Positions 1 through 12,000 of a DNA stretch of 64,000 nt are shown here, one piece after another; the first letter of the stretch is position 1; the number at the start of each line of letters is the position of its first letter. Under the pieces are notes generated by a model. The model had not been told where the DNA came from and did no database searches. It saw nothing but the letters and a program-made list of their open reading frames with translations. Where the stretch lies: the NCBI RefSeq assembly GCF_023702225.1, contig NZ_JAMQCO010000009.1:1-64000 (forward strand), given 5' to 3'. A program made the translations under genes and the position numbers. Origin of the DNA: Aureimonas altamirensis (GTDB lineage Bacteria; Pseudomonadota; Alphaproteobacteria; Rhizobiales; Rhizobiaceae).

Positions 1-3000
1 AACGGGCTGCGCCAGCTTCTGATCGATGGCGATGCCGGGGACAAGGTGCAGCTTCTGGACGGACGCTGGGGTCTGGTGTCGACGGGCGTGACGATCGGCG
101 GTCAGGCCTATGACGCCTACAGGCGTGCCTCGACGAACGGCATGATCTATGTGCGCCAGGGCGTGAGCGTCGAGCGGCTGGAGCCGTCACTGGAAGAGAT
201 CGCGAGCGGCCGTGGCGGCTTTGCGCTGGACGGCGAGAGCGCCGGCGACGGGCTTGGCGGGGCGGTGACGTATCTGGGCGACATCAACGGCGACGGTCTT
301 GTGGACTATGCGGTGTCGGCGCCGAACGGCGACCCGGCGTCGCGGACGAATGCGGGCCGGACCTATGTGGTTTACGGCCGTACGGGCACGGGCCCGCTTG
401 CCTTGTCGGCGGTTGCGGCGGGCAGCGGCGGCTTTGCGATCGACGGCGGCAGCGCCGGAGAGACGAGCGGCGGGTCGATCGCGGCGGCGGGCGACGTCAA
501 CGGCGACGGACTTGCGGACATCGTGATCGGGGCGCCGGGCTACGGCAGCAATGCGGGCCGTGCCTATGTCGTGTACGGCAAGACGACGGGCGGCGTCGTG
601 ACGCTGTCGAGCCTTGGCACGGGCGGCTTCCAGATCCTGGGCGAGGCGGGCACCAACCGGACGGGCGTGAGCGTATCTGGTGCGGGCGACGTGAACGGCG
701 ACGGCTATGGCGACGTGATCGTCGGCGCGTCGAGCGCGAGCAACGGGCGCGCCTATGTCGTGTTCGGCAAGTCGGGCTCTGCGGATGTGGCGCTGAGCGG
801 GCTTGCGGGTGCTGGCTCGGGCTTCCTGCTGCAGGGCGAGAGCAGCACGACGGGCTATAGCGTATCGGGTGCGGGCGACGTGAACGGGGACGGCCTTGCA
901 GACCTGATCGTCGGCGCGCCGGGCTACGGCAGCAATGCGGGCCGGGCCTATGTGGTGTTCGGGCGCACGGCAAGCACGGCGCTGAACCTGAGCGGGCTTT
1001 CTGCGGCGAATGCGGGCTTTGCGATCGTGGGCGGCACGGCGGACGACATGGTCGGCACGAGCGTGTCCTATGCGGGCGACGTGAACGGCGACGGGCTTGC
1101 GGACCTGATCGTGAGTGCGCCGAACAACGATGCGCTGGAGACGAATGCGGGTCGTGCGTATGTGGTGTTCGGGCGCAGCGGCGTTGCGAACGTGACGGTG
1201 ACGAGCCTCGGCACGACCGGGTTCGCGATCACCGGCGACGGTCTGAACGACATGGCGGGCACGGTCGTGTCCTATGCGGGCGACATCAACGGCGACGGGC
1301 TTGCGGACATCATCGTGGCCGCACCGAACAACGACACGGGCGGGCAGGATGCCGGTCGGGTGTATGTGGTGTTCGGGCGCACGAGCGCGGCGGAGGTGAA
1401 GCTCTCCGACATCGTCAACCGCAGCGGCGGCTTCGTGCTGACGGGTGACAATGCCGGCGACCTGACGGGTGCGGCGGTGACGGCCGGCCAGGACCTGAAC
1501 GGCGACGGCCTGGCCGACATCATCATCGGCGCCCCGGGATATGCCGGCGGAAAGGGACGCGCATACGTCATCCTCGGTCGTACGGACGGCGCCTATGGCA
1601 CCCTCGCCATCGACGAGACCTACGGCAACGACAACGACGACCTGACCGATGCGGGAATGAGCCTGACGATCATGGCCGGCGGCGGCAACGACTCCATCGC
1701 GATGGAGTCCGCATCGAGCGTCGTCTATGGCGGCACCGGCAACGACGTGTTCCAACTGAGCGCGCCGATCATCCTTGGCCTGCAGAACGCCTATGGCGGC
1801 AGCGGCAAGTACGGCCGCATCGTCGGCGGCATGGGCATCGACACGATCGACGTGCAGGCCTCTTCCGTGACCCTGGATCTATCCAAGATGGCGGGCCTGG
1901 CCGCCGAGAACCCGCAGGGCGGAAGCCGCGTCGAGGGCATAGAAGCCATCAACCTCGGCAACCATGCGAATACGCTCAAACTCTCGACCCTCGAGGTGCT
2001 GGACCTCGGCGAGGCGGGAGCTTTCGAGGCTAACGGCCGCCATCAGCTGCTGGTGTCCGGCGGGCTCACCGACAAGGTCCAGTTGACCGATGGCCGGTGG
2101 ACGCGCGCGGTCCAGACGTTCGCGCGGGCCGGCAAGACCTACGATGTCTACAACAACACGGCCTCCACAGCGACGCTCTATGTGGAACAGGGGGTCAGCG
2201 TCGAACGCGTCGACTACAGCGTGCTGGACGCACAGCGCGACATGGGGCTTACCGTTTCAGGTGAAGGCGCTTCGAACTATCTCGGGTTCTCCGTGTCATC
2301 GGCGGGCGACCTTAATGGCGACGGTCTCGCCGACCTGATATTCGGCGCGTCGGGCGCTGCCTCCGGCGCGGGCCGGGTCTATGTTGCCTTCGGGCGCACG
2401 AACGGCGCGCTGCTGGATGCCAGCACCCTGGCGGCAGGGTGCGGCGGCTTCGCGCTGACCGGCGAGGGCGTGGGTCAAGGCTTCGGCAACAGCGTCGCCG
2501 CTGCCGGCGACGTCAACGGCGACGGTCTGGCCGATATCATCGTCGGGGCGGGTTCGTACAACGGCAGCGCCGGCCGCGCCTATGTCATCTTCGGGCGTAC
2601 GGATGGCGCGATGCCGGCACTGTCGAGCATTGCGGCCGGCGGCACCGGCGGTTTCATCGTCAACGGCGAGGCGACCGGTACGAGTTTCGCCTCCTCGGTC
2701 GCAGGTGCCGGCGACGTAAACGGCGATGGTCTCGCCGACATCGTGATCGGCGCCTACAATCATACGAGCGGTACCGGCCGCGCCTATGTCGTGTTCGGCA
2801 AGACAAGTTCTGCCGCGGTCAGCGCAAGTGCGATCGCCGGCGGATCGGGCGGATTTGCAATCCTTGCCGAATGCACGGGCCAACAGCTCGGGATCTCCGT
2901 CAGCGGTGCCGGCGACATGAACGGCGACGGTCTCGCCGACATCGTCGTGGCGGCGTCCAGCTACAATACGAGCGTCGGCCGCAGCTATGTGGTCTATGGA

Positions 3001-6000
3001 AAGACCGGAACGACATCCGTGGTCACGAGTGCGCTCGGAACCGGCGGTTTCACGGTAACGGGCGAAACGACGCTGAACGAACTCGGGACGGTTGCCTATG
3101 GCGGCGACGTCAACGGCGACGGTCGGTCGGACATCCTGGTGGCGGCGAACCGGTACGGAAACTACACAGGCCGCGCATATGTCATTTTCGGCCGCTCGGG
3201 GGGCAATCTCGACATCAACCTGTCCTCGTCCAGCCTGGGCACGATGGGCTTCGCCATCGCGGCGGAATGCGCCGCCGACGCCTTGGGCCGCAGCCTGTCC
3301 TATGTCGGCGACGTCAACGGCGACGGCCTGGCCGACATTCTCGTGGGTGCATCGGGCAACGATTATACCGGCAACAATGCCGGCAAGGCCTACCTCGTCT
3401 ACGGCAAGACGGACAATGCCACAGTGCAGCTTTCGGCCGTCGCGCGCGGTGTCGGCGGCTTCGCCATACTGGGCGACGGGTCGGGCAGCCAGGCAGGTTA
3501 TGCCGTTTCCGCCGCCGGAGACGTCAATGGGGATGGGCTGGCGGATCTGGTCGTCGGCAGCTACTCGGCGTCAAACGGTGCGGGCCGCGGCTACGTCATC
3601 TTCGGCAAGACGGGCGGCGTTGTCCGCAACACCGGCGTCGACTACATGGGCACGACGGGCGCAGAACGGATCGAGGACGGCGGCGCGCCGCTGAGCATCG
3701 TCGCCGATGCCGGCAACGACACGATCGTCCTGACCGGCAACAGCCTCGTCTATGCGGGCGCTGGTGACGACCGCATCGAGGTGTCCAGCGCCTACATTGC
3801 GGCTCTTCAATCGGGATATAATGCGACGTCCGGGCTTCTTCCGCGCGTCAGCGGCGGTTCCGGCGTCGATACGCTCGTCATCAATGGCGCCGGCTTCACG
3901 CTGGATCTGACGCAGATCGCCAATCAGGCCGGAGTGCATCCGCTGGACGGCAGCCGCCTGGATAGCATCGAGCGCATCGACATCACCGGGACCGGCAACA
4001 ACACCGTCAGGCTCACGGCTGCCGACATCGCGGACATATCCGGCGCGAACGTCTTCCAGGCGACCGGGCGGCACCAACTCCTGATCGACGGCAACGCCGG
4101 CGACAGCGTCCAACTGCTGGATGCCCGCTGGGCGCAGGCAGCGCCGTACACGAGCGGCGGCAACAGCTACAACGTCTATTACAATGTCGTGGATGCCGTA
4201 TCGCTCTACGTCAGGCAGGGTGTCCTCGTCACCTTCACCGCTATCGAAGCGGCGGAATCCGCCAACGGATATGGCGGCTTCGCGGTCAATGGTGAATGTG
4301 CCGGAGACCAGGCCGGTTATCGTGCGGCAAATATCGGCGACTTCAACGGTGACGGGATCGATGATCTCGTGGTCGGCGCACCTTACAACGATGCGGCCGG
4401 GAATGATTCTGGCCGGGCTTACGTTATCTTCGGCAGGACCAACCAGAGCGCGATCAACCTGTCGGCGATCGCGGCCGGCACTGGCGGCTTCGCGTTGTCG
4501 GAGGGCGCTTCCAACGCCTACTTCGGACGTGCAGTTGCGGCTGCAGGGGATGTCAACGGTGATGGTCTGACCGACTTCATCGTATCCTCCAGTTCAATCG
4601 GGGCAGGCAAAGCCTATGTCGTCTTCGGACGGAGCGATGGGGTTGCCCCGACGATAGCCAACATCCTCTCCGGCACTGGTGGCGGGTTCGTCGTCAACGG
4701 CGAATGCAACAACGACAGCTTCGGCTACACGGTCTCCGGCGCCGGCGATGTCAACGGCGATGGTCTTTCCGACGTGATCGTCAGTGCCCATGGCGTGGCC
4801 GCCGGGACCGGGCGCGCCTATGTGGTCTTCGGCAAGACAAGCAGCACTGCAGTTGCCGCAAGCGCCATTACTGCAGGCAGTGGCGGCTTTGCCATCACCG
4901 GGGCGACCGGGCAGGCGTTCAGCGTTCCTGTCAGCGGCGCAGGCGATCTGAATGGCGACGGCCTCGCGGATCTGCTCGTCGGTGGGGTCGCCTTCAACGG
5001 TCAGATGGGCCGCACTTATGTGGTCTACGGTAAGACCAACGGCAGCGGGGTCTCGATTGCGGCTTTGGGCACCGGCGGTTACACGATCAGCGGGGAAACC
5101 ACGTCGAACCAGCTCGGCAACCCCACCTATGGCGGCGACGTCAACGGCGACGGCCTGGCCGACGTGCTGGTCAGCGCACCGAGAATCAGCAGCAACGCCG
5201 GGCGCGCCTATGTCATCTTCGGCCGCACGGGTGGCAATTTCGACATCAGCGTCTCTTCCGCGTCGCTCGGGACGCAGGGTTATGCCATCGTCTCCGAAAC
5301 CACCAACGATTATTCGGGGTTCAGTCTTGCCTATGCCGGCGATATGAACGGCGATGGGCTTGCCGACATGATCGTCAGCGGCAACATCAACCCCTACGCC
5401 GGCTCGGCGGGCGGCAAGGCCTTTGTCGTCTACGGCAAGACCGGCAGCGCCTCCATCATGTTGTCCGCTGTCGCTCAAGGGTCGGGCGGGTTCCTTATCG
5501 TCGGCGAGTGTGCCGACGACTCGTTCGCCAGCGGCAGCGTGTCGTATGGCGGCGACATCAACGGTGACGGCCTGTCCGACCTCATCGTCACCGCGCCGCT
5601 CAACGACGCGTCGGCAACCGACGCCGGCCGCATCTACGTGATCTTCGGACGCACGAGCGGCGCCGTCACCAATACGACGGTAGACGTGATGGGCGACGCG
5701 TCCGCGAATGCGCTTGCGGATGCCGGCGTTGCCAGAACCATCGTCGGCGGCGCCGGGGATGATACGATCACGCTCACGGCCGGAAGCGTCGCCTATGGTG
5801 GCGCCGGCAACGACCGGATCGAGGTCAACTCCGCGATGCTCGCCAGTCTGCAGGCCGGGTTCAACGCCACGACGGGGCAGTTGTCGCGTGTCGCCGGCGG
5901 CAATGGTGTCGATACGCTTGCCCTGACCGGCGGCGGCATGACGCTCGATCTGCGCCAGATCGCTAACCAGGGTGCGGTCAATTCGGCGGGCGGAAGCCGT

Positions 6001-9000
6001 CTTGAGAGCATCGAACGGATCGACATCACCGGCTCGGGCGACAACATCCTGCGGATTACGGCAGCGGATATCGCCGACATGTCGACCGGTAACGCTTTCG
6101 AGGCGACCGGCTCGCACCAGCTGATGGTCGACGGCAATGCCGGCGACAAGGTGTTCCTGATGGATAGTCGCTGGGCGCAGCGGGGATCGACCTATACCAG
6201 CGGTGGCAACACCTACGTCGTCTATTACAACGTAGCCGACAAGGTATCGCTCTACGTCCGGCAGGGCGTAACCGTAACCTATCCCGCGCCCATCATCGAG
6301 GCGGGTGAGTCCGGCAATGGCGACAACGGCTTCGCATTGAACGGTGAATGCGCGGGTGACAACGCCGGATACCGGATCGCGAATGTCGGCGACTTCAACG
6401 GCGACGGGATCGACGATATCGTCGTGGGGGCGCCGTACAACGATGCTGCCGGAAGCGATGCCGGCCGCGCCTATCTGGTTTATGGCCGAACCGGCTCCTC
6501 AACACTGAACCTCTCCGCAATCGCGGCCGGCAATGGCGGCTTTGCGATCGCCGACGGAATTGCCGGTGACTTCTTCGGTCGAGGCGTCGCCGCCGCCGGC
6601 GACGTCAATGGCGACGGCCTCGCCGACTTCATCGTCGGCGGCTACAACATGGGGGCCGGCCGCGCCTATGTGGTGTTCGGCAGGTCGGACGGTGTCGCCC
6701 CGACCGCGGCGACGATCAACTCCGGCGCTGCCGGCTTCGTCATCAACGGCGAATCCACCATGGATAATTTGGGCATGACCGTTGCCGGCGCTGGAGACGT
6801 CAATGGAGATGGGCTTTCGGACGTCATCGTCAGTGCGCATGGCTGGTCCAGCGGGACGGGGCGTGCTTACGTCATCTTCGGCAAGACCAGCGGCGCGGCC
6901 GTGGCCGCAAGCGCAATCGCGGCGGGTAGCGGCGGCTTCGCCATCACCGGTTCGTCGGGCTGGAATTTCAGCGTTCCGGTGAGCGGTGCCGGCGATGTGA
7001 ATGGCGACGGGCTGGCCGACCTTCTCGTAGGCGCGGCAGTTTACGGTAGCTCGACAGGTCGCACATTCGTTGTCTACGGCAAGACGAGCGGTAGCGGCAT
7101 CGCGATAACCGCTCTTGGAACCGGCGGTTTCTCCATCACCGGCGAAACGACTTCCAATGAGCTCACCAATGCCACCTTCGGTGGTGACGTCAACGGCGAC
7201 GGCCTCGCCGACATCCTGTTGACCGCACCGGTATACGGCAGCGGCATGGGACGCGCCTATGTGATCTTCGGACGCACAGGCGGCAATTTCGACATCAACG
7301 TGGGCTCCGGCTCGCTGGGGACGCAGGGCTACGCGATCGTCGCCGAGTGCGCCGCCGACTACACCGGCTTCGGCCTATCCTACGCCGGCGACGTCAACGG
7401 TGACGGCCTTGCCGACATGATCGTCAGCGGGCGTACGAACATCTATGGCGATGCGACGACCGGCCGCGCCTTCGTCGTCTACGGCAAGACGAGTACGTCC
7501 AGCATCGCGCTATCCGCTATCACGCTGGGCAGTGGCGGCTTCGTCATCTCGGGTGAGTGCGCCGGCGACATGTTCGCCAACCTTTCGGTCTCGTATGGCG
7601 GCGACATAAACGGCGACGGCCTGGCGGACCTGATCGTCAGCGCCTCACGCAACGATACCAGCGGAACCGACGCTGGCCGCGTCTACGTGATCTTCGGCCG
7701 CACCGATGGCGTAGTCACCAACACGACCGTCGATGTGATGGGCGACGCTTCGGCCAATGCGCTGTCGGACGGCGGCGTGGCCAGGACGATCATCGGCGGA
7801 GCCGGTGACGACACGATCACGCTGACCTCGGGCAGTGTGGCCTATGGCGGCGCGGGCAACGACCGGTTCGAGATCGGCGCGACGACTCTGGCAGCCCTCC
7901 AGGCCGGCTTCAATGCAACGACCGGCCAACTCGCCCGCATCTCAGGCGGTAACGGCGTCGATACGCTAGCCCTCACAGGCGGCGGATCGACGTTCGACCT
8001 CCGTCTGATCGGCAATCCGGGTGGTGCCAATCCGGCGGGCGGCAGCCGCATCGAGAGCATCGAACGGATCGATATCACCGGTTCCGGGGACAATGTCCTG
8101 AAGCTGACGGCGACCGACATCATCGACATGAGCGGCGCCAACGTCTTCGAGGCCACCGGCCGTCACCAGGTCATGGTGGATGGCAATGCCGGCGATCGCG
8201 TGCAACTGACGGACAGTCGCTGGGCGCGGCAGACCGCCACCTACAGCAGCGGCGGCAACATCTACGACGTTTATTACAATGCCGGTAAGGCGGCGGCTCT
8301 TTACGTCCGCCAGGGCGTCCTGGTGGAGTATACCGGGCTGGAGATATCGGAAGTGGCGGGCGGTATCGGTGGCTTTGCCCTGAACAGCGAGGGATATATC
8401 TATCCGGCAACCGGCTTCAGCGTTTCGGCCGCGGGCGACGTAAACGGGGACGGCTATGGCGACTTCCTGGTCGGCGCGCCGAATTACGGCCCGATCAACG
8501 CCGAAGGCCGAACATACCTCGTTTTCGGTAAGTCGGATTCGACAGCCATCGATCTTTCGTCCATCGCCAACGGAAACGGCGGATTTGCCATCGGAGGCCT
8601 GTCGAAAGACTCCAGTGGCTGGTCGGTCGCCGCACTCGGCGATTTCAACGGCGATGGCCTTGCCGATCTTGCGGTCGGGGCGCCGAGCCTCGGCACCACG
8701 ACCGGCAAGACATACATCATCTTCGGCAAGACCGGCGCGCCGAGCATCTACGCTACCGGGCCGAACTCGTTCCAGATCCTGGGGCAGTGCACCAACGACC
8801 GGGCCGGCTTCAGCGTCTCGGCCGCCGGCGACGTCAACGGCGACGGTCTTGCAGACATGATCGTCGGCGCGCCGCTTTACGATGCGCCGAGCGGAACGGA
8901 CAACAATAACGGCCGCTCCTACGTGGTCTTCGGAACGACCGCGACGACGGACATCAACCTGTCCGCGATAGCGGCCGGCTCGGGCGGCTTCGCCATAACC

Positions 9001-12000
9001 GGGGAAACCGGCGGATGGACCTCCGGCTATGCGGTGTCCGGCGCCGGCGATCTCAACGGCGACGGCCTCGCGGACCTGCTCGTCGGTGCGCCCGGCTCCA
9101 GCAGCCAAACCGGCAAGGCCTATGTCGTCTACGGCAAGACGTCCACTGCGGCCGTCAACCTGAGCGCGCTGGGCGCAGCCGGCTTCTCCATAACCGGCAT
9201 CTGCGCCGGCGACGCGGCCGGCAACAGCCTTTCCTATGCCGGCGACGTGAACGGCGATGGCCTCGCGGACCTGATCGTCAACACGCCATTGGCCGACTTC
9301 GGCGGCCTCGCCGATATGGGACGCAGCTATGTCGTGTTCGGCCAGACGAGCGGAGCGAACGTCACGCTTTCGGCCTTCGCGTCGAGCAGCGGCTTCACGA
9401 TCACCGGAGAAACCGCAGGCGACCAGTTCGGCTATTCCTCGGCCTATGCGGGCGACATGAACGGTGACGGCCTCGCCGATATCGTCGTCAGCGCGCTGAA
9501 GAGCACGGCCGGAGGCGGGTTGGGCAAAGTCTACGTGGTCTACGGCAAGACCGGCAGCAGCGTCGTGAACCTGAGCGCCATAGCCGCTGGAAGCGGCGGT
9601 TTCGCAATCAACACGATCCCGGGGCTGCTGGACTTCGGCTCCAGCGTTTCCTCTGCGGGCGACGTGAACGGAGACGGGTTGTCCGATCTCATCATCGGGG
9701 CGTCGAATGGCGTGGGCCGGGCCTTCGTCGTGTTCGGGCGCACCGACATGGCCATTGGCGGTACCGCCGTCGATATCGTCGGCGACGCCGGTGCGAACAG
9801 TTTGACCGACGGCGGTTCGGCCAAGACGATCGTCGCCGGTGCCGGCAACGACACGATCGCGCTGACCGCGGGCAGCATCGCCTATGGCGGCGCCGGCGAC
9901 GACAGGATCGAGATCGACGGAACGGCGATATCGAGCCTGCAGTCCGGCTTCAACGCCACGACCGGGCAACTCGCACGCATCTCCGGCGGCGCCGGCGTGG
10001 ATACGCTGGCGTTGACCGGGGCTGGCAGAACGCTGGACCTGACGCTGATCGCCAATCAGGCCGCGTCGAACCCGGCCGGCGGCAGCCGCCTGGAAAGCCT
10101 GGAGAAGATCGACATCACCGGCTCGGGCAACAACATCGTGCGGCTGACCGCGGCGGATATCATCGATCTCGCGGGCTCGAACCTGTTCGAGGCGACCGGG
10201 CGGCACCAGGTCATGATCGACGGTAATGCCGGCGACCGTGTGCAGTTGACCGATGGTCGCTGGATCCGGCAGGCGGCAATGGCCTCGATCGGAGGCAACG
10301 CCTATTCGGTCTACTTTAATGTCCTGAAGGCGGCGTCAGTCTACGTGAAGCAGGGCGTCACGGTGGAGTATGTCGGGATCGAGGCTGTCGAAGCGGCCAA
10401 CGGAGCCGGCGGATACGCGATGAACGGCGAATGCTCCGGCGATCTGGCGGGCATGCGCCTGTCCTCGGCCGGCGACTTCAACGGCGACGGGCTCGACGAC
10501 TTCATCGTCGCCGCGCCCAGCAATGACGGCTCGGCCGTCAATGCTGGCCGGGCCTACATCGTCTACGGGCAGACGGGCGGCGCGACCTTCAATCTCTCGT
10601 CCGTCGCGGCCGGCACCGGGGGCTTTGCCCTGTCGGGCGAGCTCGCCGGCAACAATCTGGGTTGGAGCGTCTCCGCAGCGGGTGACGTCAATGGCGACGG
10701 CCTGGCGGATATCGTCGTAACCGCGCAAGGGTACACCTCAAACACCGGGCGCGCCTATGTGGTGTTCGGACGTACGAATGGTTCGGCTCCCGTGCTGTCC
10801 GAGGTCGTCGGCGGCACCGGTGGGTTCATCGTCGCAGGCGAGGGCTCGAGTAACTACTTCGGCTACTCGGCAAGCGCGGCCGGCGACGTGAACGGCGACG
10901 GCCTCGCCGACATGGTCATCGGGGCCTATGGAGCAAACTCCGTTACCGGCCGGGCTTATGTCGTCTTCGGCAAGACGGGCGGCGGCGCGGTAATGGCGAG
11001 CGATCTGGCGGCCGGTTCTGGTGGCTTCGCCATCAATGGCGCGAGCGCAAGCGCAAACTTCGCCTCGGCTGTCGCCGGTATCGGCGACGTCAATGGCGAC
11101 GGGCTCGGGGATATCGTGATCGGAGCGTCGAACGACAACGGCTACACGGGCCGCGCCTATGTGGTCTACGGAAAGACCGGAGGCGGGAGCGTATCCGTGA
11201 CCGCCCTGGGCACGGGTGGATATGCCATCACGGGAGAGACGACCAACAATCTACTGGGCTCCGACGTATCGACCGCCGGCGACGTGAACGGCGATGGCAT
11301 TTCCGACTTCCTCGTGAGCGCCTACGGCAACGGCTCCAACACCGGCAAGGCCTATGTCATCTACGGCCGAACCGACGCCCCCGCCGACCTGAACCTCGCA
11401 TCCGGCATCGGCACACGAGGTTTTGCGATCGCGGCGGAGTGCGCCGCCGACCAGGCAGGATATACCCTGTCCTATGCCGGCGACATCAATGGCGACGGTC
11501 TCTCGGATCTCTTGGTCGGGGCGCGATACAACGACTTCAGCGCATCGACTGCGGGCCGTGCCTATGTGGTGTTCGGCAAAACCGGAAACACGACTGTCCA
11601 GCTAACGGATATCGCGCGCAACTCGGGCGGCTTCGCCATTAGCGGCGAGCGTGCGGGCGATCAGTTCTCCTTCGATGTATCCAATGCTGGAGACGTGAAC
11701 GGCGACGGTCTCGGCGACCTTCTGGTGGGGGCATGGAACAATGCCACCACCGCAGCCAACGCGGGACGCGCCTATATCTTCTTCGGAAGGACGGATGGCG
11801 CTATGGGCGGGACATCGGTCGATCTTCTCGGGGACGCCACCGCCAACGCGCTTGGCGATGGCGGTACGGCGATGACGATCGTTGCCGGGGCCGGGGATGA
11901 CGTCGTCACGCTCAGCGCGGCGGGCAGTATCGCCTATGGCGGTGCCGGCAACGACACCATCCATATCAACGGCGCGATGATCGCGGCGCTCTCGGCCAAA

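Noticed and set aside
181-1600. Regularly spaced repeated words resembling a CRISPR or satellite array
   Set aside because: The repeats are in-frame FG-GAP codons with a period of about 190 bp and coding variation, not short identical repeats with unique spacers.
7966-10206. 746-codon minus-strand open frame within the giant gene
   Set aside because: It lies wholly opposite the FG-GAP repeats. The product is a periodic Arg/Asp/Val-rich shadow of the repeat codons, with no family motif.
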